A stretch of DNA of 64,000 nt from SFTJ01 sp045613305 (GCA_045613305.1 JAZLAU010000001.1:62001-126000), one strand, 5' to 3'. Counted from the stretch's first letter, positions 26,784 through 35,994 are shown. The notes: generated by a model from the letters alone, not told the origin. Made by a program: numbers and translations.

Positions 26784-27230
26784 TTATAAGGTGTCGTAAT
26801 TTGGAATGTCAGGGAGGAAAGTATAACCTTTATTTTCGTAATCTATTAGGCAACAATAGTGCTGAAGTCCGTTTGAAACAATAAGATATTTTGCCTGAAG
26901 TTCCATGTTATAGCGCACTATTTGGTCAAATACTTTTTGTGTTATTTCGATGTTTGGCGCTTTATATTCTATAATCATCAGATTGTTTCCTTCATAGTCG
27001 GCAACTAATGTGTCGCATCTGCGCTTTATGCCATTTTGAGTTAGCGAAATTTCATTCCCCATAAGTGCTTTAGGATAGTGCTTGTGATTGATAAGAAAGG
27101 CCACAAAGTTTTGCCTTACCCATTCCTCTGGAGTTAATGAAACAAATTTGTCGCGAAGGATGTCGAAAATTGTTAATCCTTGTGGCGTGTTTTTTATTTT
27201 AAATTGGTGTTCGGGCAGATTAAGTTGCAT
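26784..27230 (-). CDS. Orphan HsdR N-terminal-like (PD-(D/E)XK) protein
   Basis: A 148-residue protein that resembles the type I restriction enzyme R protein N-terminal domain (HSDR_N_2). The nuclease-type core is visible as CDTLVADYEGNNLMIIEYKAP: an aspartate, then E-x-K 14 residues on (about residues 72-88). Also present are LTPEEWVRQNFVAFLINHKHYPKALM and a C-terminal QAKYLIVSNGLQHYCC strand-helix. No helicase, specificity or methylase gene is nearby, so it is not part of an R-M system here. It is divergent from holA (74 bases apart). The function is unknown. Confidence 0.82.
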   Translation of the reverse strand: MQLNLPEHQFKIKNTPQGLTIFDILRDKFVSLTPEEWVRQNFVAFLINHKHYPKALMGNEISLTQNGIKRRCDTLVADYEGNNLMIIEYKAPNIEITQKVFDQIVRYNMELQAKYLIVSNGLQHYCCLIDYENKGYTFLPDIPNYDTL

Positions 27231-27304
27231 TGAATTTATTAAATTTGCAATATATTTAAATTATCTATGTAAAGGTAGTGAAAAATTAATCAAACGGATA
27301 AAAA

Positions 27305-28345
27305 ATGGCTGTAAAAAAAGAAGTGGTAAGTTATCTGAGTTTGTTAAACGAAATAAAGAACAAACAATTTCGCCCTATCTATGTGTTAGAGGGTGAAGAG
27401 TCGTATTATATAGATAGCCTAACGGATAAAATTATTGACACAGCTCTTGATGAAGACGAAAAAGATTTTAATCTCACTATATGTTACGGGGTAGATGCCA
27501 ATGTGAAAGAACTCATAGGAGCATGTAAGCGATTTCCATTAATGTCGGAGCGTCAGGTGGTGGTTCTTAAAGAAGCTCAAAATTTGCGTTCGAATGGCGA
27601 AAATGGCCTTGACCTCTTTAAGTTTTATGCTCAAAATCCGTTGAAGAGCACAGTGTTGGTTATCTGCAATAAGGGAGGAAAGACAAAGGCTCCAGAGTTT
27701 TTGAAAGAACTTGCTGCAAGTGGAAATGGGGTGGTCTTTGAATCTAAAAAAGAGAACGAGCGCTCTATAATGGACATTATAGTGAACTATGTTGGCAGCA
27801 AGAATTGTTCAATCGATGCAAAATCGGCGTCGATGTTAAGAGATTTCGTTGGCACAGATTTGTCGCGTTTGTTTGGCGAAGTTGATAAGTTGTGCATTCT
27901 GGTGGGCGAAGAAAGGCAGATTACACCGGAGATGATAGAAAAAAACATTGGCATAAGTAAAGATTATAATATATTTGAGTTTGAAGATGCTCTGATGACC
28001 CGAAATCAGGAGAAGGCATTTAAGATAATCAATTACTTTGAGAAAAATCAGAAAAATAATCCAGTTCAAGCAGTCATACCGTTTATTTTTGGCGTATTTG
28101 TAAACCTGTTATTGGTAAAGACGGCTCGAGATACGTCACCGGCTGGAATAATGGACCGTTTGGGCACTAAAAGTTCTTGGCGAGCACAAAAGTTTGTTAC
28201 GGCAGCATCAAAATATACAAAATTGGCATGTGTAGAAATAATTAGTGCCATACGTAAACTCGATGCTCAAAGCAAAGGCATAGGTTCGCGCCAGGATGGT
28301 TTTGCGCTATTAAGAGATTTGGTGTTTAGGATTATGACATCATAA
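27305..28345 (+). CDS. holA: DNA polymerase III subunit delta
   Basis: A 346-residue clamp-loader delta subunit, which opens the beta sliding clamp. Visible features are IYVLEGEESYYIDSLTDKI near the start, FPLMSERQVVVLKEAQNL (the beta-interaction region), the central lid-like domain with DLSRLFGEVDKLCILVG, and the C-terminal collar domain (PVQAVIPFIFGVFVNLLLVK). Length and order match HolA. The frame is clear from ATG 27305, which lies behind an AT-rich spacer shared with the divergent nuclease-like gene. Confidence 0.92.
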   Translation: MAVKKEVVSYLSLLNEIKNKQFRPIYVLEGEESYYIDSLTDKIIDTALDEDEKDFNLTICYGVDANVKELIGACKRFPLMSERQVVVLKEAQNLRSNGENGLDLFKFYAQNPLKSTVLVICNKGGKTKAPEFLKELAASGNGVVFESKKENERSIMDIIVNYVGSKNCSIDAKSASMLRDFVGTDLSRLFGEVDKLCILVGEERQITPEMIEKNIGISKDYNIFEFEDALMTRNQEKAFKIINYFEKNQKNNPVQAVIPFIFGVFVNLLLVKTARDTSPAGIMDRLGTKSSWRAQKFVTAASKYTKLACVEIISAIRKLDAQSKGIGSRQDGFALLRDLVFRIMTS

Positions 28346-28351
28346 AAGAAG

Positions 28352-28380
28352 AAAAAGGTTCCTTGTGGGAACCTTTTTTT
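28352..28380. terminator. Terminator between holA and the outer-membrane protein gene
   Basis: AAAAAGGTTCC paired with GGAACCTTTTT around a short TTGTG-type loop and ending in seven T. The A run on the other side lets it act for the convergent minus-strand gene too. Confidence 0.9.
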
Positions 28381-28381
28381 A

Positions 28382-29071
28382 TTAGTTGACTCTAAAACTA
28401 TATCCTAAAGTGACTGAAACCGACATGTTTGATGAGGCTGAGAATGTGTCTTTTTTATTGCTTGGAAACATGTTGCCTAATCCATAATATAGCCTGCCTT
28501 CTAAAGTGAAAGAGTGTTTTCTTTTAACAATAAACTCTGCTCCTGCTCCAGCCGCTAATCCGTAGTCGAATTTGTTTTTGACTGCCAAATTAAGTTGGTC
28601 AAGGTGTCGGTTGTCGGAAGGGAAATCATTGATTTGTTGCCAATTTTGATAGTCGAAGTTTGATTTCACGCCTTCCGAAATGTTATATCCTAATTGTGGA
28701 CCTAAATTAAAGAATCCTCTAATTTTAGAATTCCCAAAAAACACATGTGTTAGGATAGGGAAAGACAAATAGGTTAAATCTCGTTGGTAAGAGAAATTTG
28801 TGCCTTCAAAATTTTCTTTCCATCCGCCTTTTGTGATGTTTGCTTCAATCAACAATCCGAAGTGTTTTTCTTCGATGTATCGAAATGAAACGCCAACGGT
28901 TTCACCGATGTTCCACAGTTGCTTGATTCCAGGATTAAAATTTACACGAGAAAGTGTCACGCCTCCTTTTACGCCTAAAGCAACATTTGATTCAAAATGT
29001 CGTTGCGCAAATGATTCGAAACACGTTAGCACAAGAGCCGATATTAATATGAGACGCAGATGTTTAGTCAT
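28382..29071 (-). CDS. PorT-like outer-membrane beta-barrel protein
   Basis: A 229-residue exported protein with a signal peptide ending near ESFAQ (residue about 22). The mature part shows alternating beta strands of an 8-strand barrel: NVALGVKGGVTLSRVNF, TVGVSFRYI, HFGLLIEANITKGGW, YLSFPILTHVFFG, GFFNLGPQLGYN, FDYGLAAGAGAEF, FTLEGRLYYGLGN and the last strand MSVSVTLGYSFRVN ending at the carboxyl terminus. This is the PorT/outer-membrane protein beta-barrel type common in Bacteroidetes. The partner is unknown. It is the last gene of a minus-strand run after the LysM protein (9 bases apart). Confidence 0.85.
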   Translation of the reverse strand: MTKHLRLILISALVLTCFESFAQRHFESNVALGVKGGVTLSRVNFNPGIKQLWNIGETVGVSFRYIEEKHFGLLIEANITKGGWKENFEGTNFSYQRDLTYLSFPILTHVFFGNSKIRGFFNLGPQLGYNISEGVKSNFDYQNWQQINDFPSDNRHLDQLNLAVKNKFDYGLAAGAGAEFIVKRKHSFTLEGRLYYGLGNMFPSNKKDTFSASSNMSVSVTLGYSFRVN

Positions 29072-29080
29072 ATTTTGTTA

Positions 29081-31069
29081 TTAGTGGAGCTTCTCAATTG
29101 TTTGTTGAGGTGTGAAATGAATGAATTGCAAGTCTTTGTTTGTGAAACCGCTCCAATTGCTTAAGCGTTCCATTTTAAATGTAGTTTGTGCACCGATATG
29201 AGTGTCAATAATTCTATCGTTAAACTGTTGGTGGTTGTTGCAAAGGGCTTTAATGAAAAACATACCAGTGTCATAGCCAAACAAACCTAAACGAGGAACA
29301 TTGTAGCGCATTTCTTCGCCATACCATTTTTTATACTCTTCTTCAATTGCTTTTGTGGCAACGTCGTTGCTGTCGTAATAGAAACGAGAGTATATGTAGG
29401 TGTTAATTTTGTGAAGGTCGGTTTGATGCTCCATCAAATAAGTGGTGTATTCTGGATGTCCAAAGAGCACCAAATCAACGTCGATGCGGTCTTGCTTAAT
29501 TGTTTTTAGAATTGGAGCAAGTTTTGCCAAAAGCGCTTTAGAACCAGAAGTTGGTATAATAACACACTTGTCGCCAGGATTAATTTGGTCATTTACTTGG
29601 TCGAAACCGAAGTATGAGTCAACAACGATAGTAGTGTGTTTTATATTTTGGCTTGCAAGATGTTTCTTTAGTGATTCAGAAACATCTTTTTTTGTTTCCT
29701 TCTCTGCATCGATAAATATTGCTTTATAGCCCTTAAATTTTGAATCATACCATTCGTTGATTAATGCCGACATGTAGTTTGCCGGAATGTTCAATTGGAA
29801 TGCATATGGGTTTGAAACATGACTTTGGTCTTTAACATTTAGTGCATTTATCGCGAGAATTTCATTGTCTTGACAAAAACGATTAGTTGCTTCTAATTGT
29901 TTGGCTTCAGAAGGAGCAATAATTATGTCCATTGATTTCAATTCGGCAATGCGAAGAATGCTGTCGGTTGTTGAAACAGAATTCTTGTTGTCGTAAGTGA
30001 AAACATTTATGTGTTTTGTAGTGCTATTGCGAACGTTATTAATGGCTAATAAGAAACCTTTTAGAAATTCGGTGTTGTTGAGTGCAGTAACCGATGGCTT
30101 AGCTTCGTGAAGCATAAAAGGAAGAATCACTGCCACATTTACGGTGTCGGTTATGTTAATGTAATGTGCCGAAGATGAGATGTTTACCTTATCTTCTGGT
30201 ATTTGGTTTTGGTTAATAACCACTTCTTCTTTGTCGGTAACAGGAATGGTTACAACATTACCTTTTTTTACCTTATTAACACCAGGGTTGGCATCTTTTA
30301 GACTATTAACGTCAAGATTATTGTCCTCGGCTATTGAGTTGAATGATTCACCTTTTTTTGCAACGTAAGTAATAAATTTAGTTACAGGCTTTTCAACTAC
30401 CACCATCTTGTTTTGGTTGGCGGTTATGCGAATCACTTCGCCCATTCTGAAGTTTTGGGCCGAAATTCCGGGGTTGTTTTCAAGAATGCTTTCAATCGAA
30501 CAATTATAGCTTCGCGATACGCTGTAGAGTGTTTCTCCGGCACTAATTCGATGATATATTATTTGTTCGGAATTCTTGCCAGATTCTTTTGTTTCGTTAA
30601 CTATATCGATGCTTTCAGATTGAGGTATTTCAATTTTTTGACCAGTTTTCAAACCGTTTGCAACATCGGGATTGGCTTTGGTTATGGCATCGATTGAGAT
30701 TCCATACATTTTCGACAATCCGTAAAGAGTTTCTCCTTTGCTTACAACATGGCTCACTTTAGAGATATTGCGAGTAGTAGTTTTAGGAGTTGCGGCATTT
30801 GTTTCTTTTTTCCCTGAGAAATCGTCAACAGGGAAAAATAGTATTTGCTTATCCTTAAGCCCATCTTTTGTTGAAGGGTTATGCTTAAGGATATCTTCTT
30901 GAGTAACGCCATACTTTTTGGCTATGCCATAAAGTGTTTCTTTTTTCTTTACTTTGTAATAGTAGTATTGTTTGCCGTTGATTTCTTTTATTGGCAACGA
31001 CAATTGAGCGCAAAGCGGGAATGAGAGTCCGCAGATGAGCAAAGATGCTATGAAATGTTTTATTTTCAT
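29081..31069 (-). CDS. LysM protein with a periplasmic-binding (type 1 receptor) domain
   Basis: A 662-residue exported protein: signal peptide to about residue 22 (PLCAQ), then four LysM domains at about residues 36-80, 106-150, 171-215 and 231-277, each with a YxVxxGETLYxISxxYxxxxxxIxxxNP pattern. From about residue 305 onward it has a type 1 periplasmic-binding fold (VNVAVILPFMLHE...LKGFLLAINNV, FTYDNKNSV). LysM binds peptidoglycan glycan strands. No ABC transporter genes are nearby, so import is unlikely. A related fold is used by LpoA, which activates a peptidoglycan synthase; a similar role is possible but inferred. Confidence 0.9.
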   Translation of the reverse strand: MKIKHFIASLLICGLSFPLCAQLSLPIKEINGKQYYYYKVKKKETLYGIAKKYGVTQEDILKHNPSTKDGLKDKQILFFPVDDFSGKKETNAATPKTTTRNISKVSHVVSKGETLYGLSKMYGISIDAITKANPDVANGLKTGQKIEIPQSESIDIVNETKESGKNSEQIIYHRISAGETLYSVSRSYNCSIESILENNPGISAQNFRMGEVIRITANQNKMVVVEKPVTKFITYVAKKGESFNSIAEDNNLDVNSLKDANPGVNKVKKGNVVTIPVTDKEEVVINQNQIPEDKVNISSSAHYINITDTVNVAVILPFMLHEAKPSVTALNNTEFLKGFLLAINNVRNSTTKHINVFTYDNKNSVSTTDSILRIAELKSMDIIIAPSEAKQLEATNRFCQDNEILAINALNVKDQSHVSNPYAFQLNIPANYMSALINEWYDSKFKGYKAIFIDAEKETKKDVSESLKKHLASQNIKHTTIVVDSYFGFDQVNDQINPGDKCVIIPTSGSKALLAKLAPILKTIKQDRIDVDLVLFGHPEYTTYLMEHQTDLHKINTYIYSRFYYDSNDVATKAIEEEYKKWYGEEMRYNVPRLGLFGYDTGMFFIKALCNNHQQFNDRIIDTHIGAQTTFKMERLSNWSGFTNKDLQFIHFTPQQTIEKLH

Positions 31070-31126
31070 ACTTTTAAAAGCAAGAAATGTTTGAAAAATG
31101 TGGCAATAAATTAAATTTATTTTGTG

Positions 31127-32395
31127 TTAGAAGTTCATTGCTTGTTCTAGGTCGGCGATAATGTCGTCGGCATTTTCAATACCGACAGAAAGCCTTATAA
31201 GGTCGGGAGCAACACCGGCTTCAATAAGTTGCTCGTTAGAGAGTTGTCGGTGGGTGTGGCTTGCCGGATGTAGCACACAAGAACGTGCATCGGCAACGTG
31301 AGTGACAATGCTGATGAGTTTAAGATTGTCCATAAAACGTTCGGTGTCTTCGCGTGTGCCTTTTATGCCAAACGACATAACGCCGCAACTGCCGTTAGGC
31401 ATATACTTCTTAGATAATTCGAAATATTTATTTCCTGGCAGGTCGCAATAGTTAACCCATGCAACCTTTTCGTTGTTTTCAAGCCATTTAGCCACCTTTA
31501 GAGCATTTTCGCAGTGACGAGGCATGCGTAGGTGTAAAGTTTCAAGCCCAATATTAATTAAGAATGCGTTGTGAGGAGATTGGATTGACCCCAAGTCGCG
31601 CATCAATTGAGATGTGGCTTTAGTGATATATGCAAGTTTACCAAACTTTTCAGTGTAGGTGATGCCGTGATAAGATTCGTCGGGTGTTGTTAGGCCTGGG
31701 AATTTATCAGCATACATTGTCCAATCAAAATTGCCGCTGTCAACAATTACACCGCCAACAGTCATTGCGTGTCCATCCATGTATTTTGTGGTTGAATGAG
31801 TGACAATGTCGGCACCCCATTCAAAAGGTCGGCAATTGATTGGTGTAGCAAAGGTGTTGTCTACAATTAGAGGCACGCCGTTTTTGTGAGCTATTTTGGC
31901 AAATTTTTCAATGTCGAGCACATTGATGCTTGGGTTTGAAATAGTTTCGCCAAATAGGGCTTTAGTGTTAGGTTTAAATGCAGCATTTATTTCTTCTTCT
32001 GACGCATCAACATCGATGAATGTGGTTTCAATGCCGAGTTTGCGTAGAGTTACATTAAGCAGGTTGAAAGTGCCGCCGTAAATTTGCGCACTGCTCACAA
32101 TATGGTCGCCAGCTTCACAAATGTTGAATAACGCATAAAAATTTGCTGCTTGTCCCGAAGAAGTAAGCATAGCGGCAACGCCACCTTCTAATGCTGCAAT
32201 CTTTGCAGCGACAGCGTCGTTGGTGGGATTTTGCAAGCGTGTGTAAAAATATCCTGATTCTTCAAGGTCGAAAAGTCGGCCCATTTGAAGACTTGAGTCA
32301 TATTTGAATGTTGTACTTTGATAAATTGGTACGATGCGGGCTTCTCCGTTTTTTGGCGTGTAGCCTGCTTGAACGCATTTAGTTTCTTGTTTCAT
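31127..32395 (-). CDS. metY: O-acetylhomoserine sulfhydrylase (MetY type)
   Basis: A 422-residue PLP enzyme of the Cys/Met metabolism family. It starts with the family motif (VQAGYTPKNGEARIVPIYQSTTFKYDS), has FYTRLQNPTNDAVAAKIAALEGG, VDNTFATPINCRPFEWGADIV, and the PLP lysine in HSTTKYMDGHAM (Lys about residue 212). The long form and VLHPASHTHRQLS near the C-terminus are typical of O-acetylhomoserine aminocarboxypropyltransferase, which makes homocysteine from O-acetylhomoserine and sulfide. The gene lies 36 bases after the active-site primase gene and may be co-transcribed with it; no riboswitch fits in that gap. Confidence 0.93.
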   Translation of the reverse strand: MKQETKCVQAGYTPKNGEARIVPIYQSTTFKYDSSLQMGRLFDLEESGYFYTRLQNPTNDAVAAKIAALEGGVAAMLTSSGQAANFYALFNICEAGDHIVSSAQIYGGTFNLLNVTLRKLGIETTFIDVDASEEEINAAFKPNTKALFGETISNPSINVLDIEKFAKIAHKNGVPLIVDNTFATPINCRPFEWGADIVTHSTTKYMDGHAMTVGGVIVDSGNFDWTMYADKFPGLTTPDESYHGITYTEKFGKLAYITKATSQLMRDLGSIQSPHNAFLINIGLETLHLRMPRHCENALKVAKWLENNEKVAWVNYCDLPGNKYFELSKKYMPNGSCGVMSFGIKGTREDTERFMDNLKLISIVTHVADARSCVLHPASHTHRQLSNEQLIEAGVAPDLIRLSVGIENADDIIADLEQAMNF

Positions 32396-32431
32396 ATTAT
32401 TGAGTTTCTGTTTTTTTCTTTATTAATTAAA

Positions 32432-34651
32432 TTAATTTGGATTGAGAACACGCTCACCCAATATTGCGGCTAATTTTTTTCGTTGTCCCTGTAAGTCCGA
32501 AATCTCTGTCATCACGCTAAGCACTTCTTGGGTGTCGGTGGCATGCTTAAGCTTGTTTTGAAGAGCGGTAATTGCATTGTTGATTACTTCATAACGCAGG
32601 TTGTTGATGGCATCTTGAACCAAAAGGTCGAGATTGTCGTACTCGGTTTTTACTGCAGTGAACTGAGTGTGAATCTTGCTTAGTTTAAATGGTTCATTAA
32701 TTAAATCTAAGCACATTTGGCGTATCTGCTTGTCGGGATAGTTGCACAAGTATTCCTCAAAATAGGCTCGTCGGAAGTTGTCAATATCTTCGTATGCCTT
32801 ATTTTCAATTCGTGCAATGAGTTTTTCTTCTTCTATCCTTATGCTGTCAAAATCGAGATTGCTGAGTTTTAGTTCCTCGATGCCAATGTTGAAGGCTTCT
32901 TTTTTTGATTCTTCAACGTTTTGTGTAAATGTGTCGAGGTCTTTATAGAACTCCTCAACCAAACTTCTGCCAACGGCGAAAATTTTATTGAACGTAATGT
33001 CGTTAATTGTCAGTCCGTTTGCCTGAATTTCTTGGTCGATATATTCAATAAGACAAATATCTTTAGTGTTATTTTCGTCGATTATGATTTTACTGAACTG
33101 CACCATCCCGTATTTTGCCACATAATGCATAAGTTCGCGCTCTTTGCTAAGCAAAGTCTTGCTCAAAGTGTTGCTTGCAGGCGATGATAGGACGATTGAA
33201 GAGTTCAAAATGTCGGCATCGGTGTTCAAACTACTTTCTGCTTCAGGCAAGTCGTCAAAATTAGGAATTTCGGGCATTTGCTCAGGTGAGTTGCCTGAAT
33301 TTTGTTGCAAATATTGCTTCCTATAGGCTTCTTGTTGTTTCTTTTTAAACTCTTCGTCGCGCAAAATCGCTATGGCGTTGGTTATGTCGGCCAAAACAGA
33401 AGCCTCGTCGATGTGAAACGTATCTTTACATTCCTTAGCGAGGTGTGCGCGAGTTATTTTGTCGGGGATGAGAGCGATGTTCTTAATAATTTCTTTTGTG
33501 ACTTGTGCAGTTTTAATTGGGTTGCTTAACGAAGAACCCAATTTAGTCTTGAAGAAGAATTGCACAAGCGATAGTTTGTTGTTGTTTAAGAAATTAGATG
33601 CCTCTTCAAACGATTGTTGACGCGCAAAACTGTCGGGGTCTTCACCCTCGGGCAGTAATACAATGTCGGGGACAATGCCTAAAGGCAAGAAGTGTTGCAA
33701 AGCTACCTCGTTAGCATGAAGGCCGGCAGAGTCGCCGTCGAACAGCAAAGTTACGTTGTCGGTGAAACGACGAATTATTGCCGCTTGGCTTGATGTGAAA
33801 CCTGTTCCAAGTGGGGCAATAGTGTTGGTGAATCCGGCTTGATGCATTGAAACCACATCGGCGTTACCTTCAACTAAGATGCAACGATTTTGCTCAATAA
33901 TAGAATTTCGAGCTTGGTATAATCCGTATATTTCGTTGCCTTTAGTGTAGATAGGTGTGTCGTTGGTGTTTTTGTATTTAGCTATGTCGCTGTCTTTTTT
34001 TAATGTGCGGCAACTAAAGGCCAATATTTTTCCCGCAAGGTTTGTGATGGGGAAAGTGATGCGTTCATGAAAGCGGTCGTATGCCGGTTTGTCGTCGTAT
34101 TGAACTCCAATACCGGAGTCAATTATGTCGGTTGTGCTGTAGCCTTGTCCTTCTAAATGTGCTATTAGGGTGTTTTCGTTTCGGTCTGGAGAGTATCCTA
34201 ATTGGAAGCCACTGATTATTTCATCAGAAAAGCCTCGTGCATCTTTGTAATATGTCAACGCCACATTGCGTCCGGTTTCAGAGTTGGCAAGTTGGTCCTG
34301 ATAATATTGGCAAGCTTTGCTGTTGATGTCGTAAAGCCTTTTCGCCTTGCTTGACTCTGAACTGTTATCAAAATCAATGCCATATTTATTGCCGATGTGC
34401 TGAATTGCTTCGTCGAAGTTTAAATTTAGCATTTCCATAACAAAGTCGATGCTTGCACCGCTCTTGCCGCAGTTGTTGCAACGAAAAGTGTTGCTTGAAG
34501 TATTGACAAGGAAGTCTTTCATTCTGCTTGCACAGAATGGACAATAACCGGCAAAATCGGTGTCACGCTGAGTGAGGTGCAGATAATCGGAAACGATATC
34601 TGTGATTTTTGCTCGTTTTATTATGCTATTTTTTATTCTCTTATCAATCAT
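32432..34651 (-). CDS. DnaG-type primase with intact TOPRIM and altered zinc motif
   Basis: A 739-residue primase paralogue. The zinc-binding domain has C37-P-F-C40 and C58-x-x-C61 (CCCC), not the usual CPFH...CxxC, and lacks the ExTPSF signature. The RNA polymerase domain keeps YDRFHERITFPI, AFSCRTL, KYKNTNDTPIYTKGNEIYGL, the TOPRIM glutamate E261 (CILVEGNADVV), FDGDSAG (D305, D307) and GEDPDS (D338, D340). These line up with the catalytic acidic residues of E. coli DnaG. The C-terminus from about residue 440 is long and helical and may hold the DnaB-binding region (ELMHYVAKYG). It should lay down RNA primers for replication. It starts 6 bases after the stop of a second DnaG-like gene with a dead active site. 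Confidence 0.92.
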   Translation of the reverse strand: MIDKRIKNSIIKRAKITDIVSDYLHLTQRDTDFAGYCPFCASRMKDFLVNTSSNTFRCNNCGKSGASIDFVMEMLNLNFDEAIQHIGNKYGIDFDNSSESSKAKRLYDINSKACQYYQDQLANSETGRNVALTYYKDARGFSDEIISGFQLGYSPDRNENTLIAHLEGQGYSTTDIIDSGIGVQYDDKPAYDRFHERITFPITNLAGKILAFSCRTLKKDSDIAKYKNTNDTPIYTKGNEIYGLYQARNSIIEQNRCILVEGNADVVSMHQAGFTNTIAPLGTGFTSSQAAIIRRFTDNVTLLFDGDSAGLHANEVALQHFLPLGIVPDIVLLPEGEDPDSFARQQSFEEASNFLNNNKLSLVQFFFKTKLGSSLSNPIKTAQVTKEIIKNIALIPDKITRAHLAKECKDTFHIDEASVLADITNAIAILRDEEFKKKQQEAYRKQYLQQNSGNSPEQMPEIPNFDDLPEAESSLNTDADILNSSIVLSSPASNTLSKTLLSKERELMHYVAKYGMVQFSKIIIDENNTKDICLIEYIDQEIQANGLTINDITFNKIFAVGRSLVEEFYKDLDTFTQNVEESKKEAFNIGIEELKLSNLDFDSIRIEEEKLIARIENKAYEDIDNFRRAYFEEYLCNYPDKQIRQMCLDLINEPFKLSKIHTQFTAVKTEYDNLDLLVQDAINNLRYEVINNAITALQNKLKHATDTQEVLSVMTEISDLQGQRKKLAAILGERVLNPN

Positions 34652-34657
34652 TGGTTG

Positions 34658-35953
34658 TTAATACGGCTTTATTTTTTTCAGTTCTTTGTCAAGAATGTCG
34701 TATGAAACAGATGTGACCGATGCAAGCACATTCAGATATATTTGTCGGCTTGATTGGTCGGGCATCAAAGCTATGGTTCGTAAGGTGTTTATTATAGCAC
34801 GAATTTTCTCATTGTTGTTGTCGCCAGCAAAATTAATGAGTGTGTTTGCCTTGAATGAAATGCAGTCGGTCTTTTGTTTATCGATGTTGTCTTGTAATGC
34901 CGATGCATTGGTGCTTTGCAGCATTTCGCCTAAACTGTTTTTAGGAGCGATATCGAAGAAAAACACGTTTATTCCTTTCGGAATAATTGAGTCCATTTGA
35001 GCAATACTTCGCGATGTTATTTTCTTGTCGGTGCTTGATGTTATGATTGTCACGGCCTCATCTCGTATAAGTTTCGACAAGTCGTTTACGATGTAATTGT
35101 CGAGGACGTCGTGGCTTGGCGATATTGCATTTTCAAATCCTGATTGGTGCATCATCAGCACATCGTAAGGGGTGGGGACGAAATAACATGCTTTTTCTCT
35201 TGAAATTTTGTGACTCGCTTGAAAAAGGCCAAAGATTGAATCCTTAGGATTGAATATTGAACTTTTTGCAGTTAGGTTTTCAAAGGTGGCATTTTCGTTG
35301 TCGATGCTTTGATATGCAAAAGCAACCACTTTGCCGGTTTTGCTGTAAATTGGCAAAATGATGCTATTTGTGATAATGTCACTCATTCCGCCATTCATAG
35401 GTGCCACAAATCCCAAATCGTTGGCATGCGATATGCTAAACCCAGCCGAGTTTATGGCATTGGTTAGCGAAGTGCCGTCGGATGGGGCGTAGCCGATGTT
35501 AAATCGTTTGATGATAGCATCGTTCAGCCCAAGACGGTTGAGATATTGCATTCCTTCGTTGCTGACAGTTAATTGTTCTTTGTAGAAATTACAAATAAAT
35601 TCGCAAAGAGTGAGGTATGCTTGACGCTTTTGTCGTTCGGCAACTTCTTCGTCCGAAACTTCCACTTCTTTAACCTCAATGTGATACTTGTTGGCGAGGT
35701 GCATCAATGCTTCGCGATATGTGAAGTTGTTAAGTTCTTTAAGAAAGCCGATAGGGTCGCCTCCGCGTCCGCATCCAAAGCAGTGACAATAGTTTTTGGC
35801 TGTAGAAACCATGAACGACGGCGTCCTTTCGTTGTGAAAAGGACATAACCCTTTATAGTTTGCGCCCGAACGGCGTAAACTAACATAGTCGCCAACAACG
35901 TCTACGATGTTAGCCATGCTTTTTATTTGGTCAATTGTGGCTTGGTCAATCAT
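34658..35953 (-). CDS. DnaG-like protein with canonical zinc domain and dead TOPRIM
   Basis: A 431-residue DnaG paralogue, 6 bases upstream of the larger primase gene. Its N-terminus is a textbook zinc-binding domain: CPFHNERTPSF (C37, H40) and CFGCGRGGDPIGF (C58, C61). The polymerase domain is recognisable (FNIGYAPSDG, FGLFQASH) but its catalytic residues are gone. TOPRIM E becomes P260 in CYFVPTPYDVL; FDGDSAG becomes TSSTDK; DPDS becomes NSLG. The RI-FPI arginine and the GGR-like arginine are lost too. No helicase-binding domain follows. The frame is long and clean, so it is unlikely to be simple decay. It may supply the DNA-reading zinc domain in trans. Confidence 0.9.
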   Translation of the reverse strand: MIDQATIDQIKSMANIVDVVGDYVSLRRSGANYKGLCPFHNERTPSFMVSTAKNYCHCFGCGRGGDPIGFLKELNNFTYREALMHLANKYHIEVKEVEVSDEEVAERQKRQAYLTLCEFICNFYKEQLTVSNEGMQYLNRLGLNDAIIKRFNIGYAPSDGTSLTNAINSAGFSISHANDLGFVAPMNGGMSDIITNSIILPIYSKTGKVVAFAYQSIDNENATFENLTAKSSIFNPKDSIFGLFQASHKISREKACYFVPTPYDVLMMHQSGFENAISPSHDVLDNYIVNDLSKLIRDEAVTIITSSTDKKITSRSIAQMDSIIPKGINVFFFDIAPKNSLGEMLQSTNASALQDNIDKQKTDCISFKANTLINFAGDNNNEKIRAIINTLRTIALMPDQSSRQIYLNVLASVTSVSYDILDKELKKIKPY

Positions 35954-35994
35954 GAGTTCATGAAAACACTTATGCTTTAATCTTACGAAGTTAC

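Noticed and set aside
32396..32431. A SAM-responsive riboswitch before metY
   Set aside because: Only 36 bases separate metY from the preceding gene, too short for a known SAM aptamer, and no fitting helices are visible.
34658..35953. Possible pseudogene status of the short DnaG-like gene
   Set aside because: The frame is intact over 431 codons, the zinc domain is perfectly kept and the gene is coupled to the active paralogue. Selective loss of only the catalytic residues argues for a retained role, though this is not proof.
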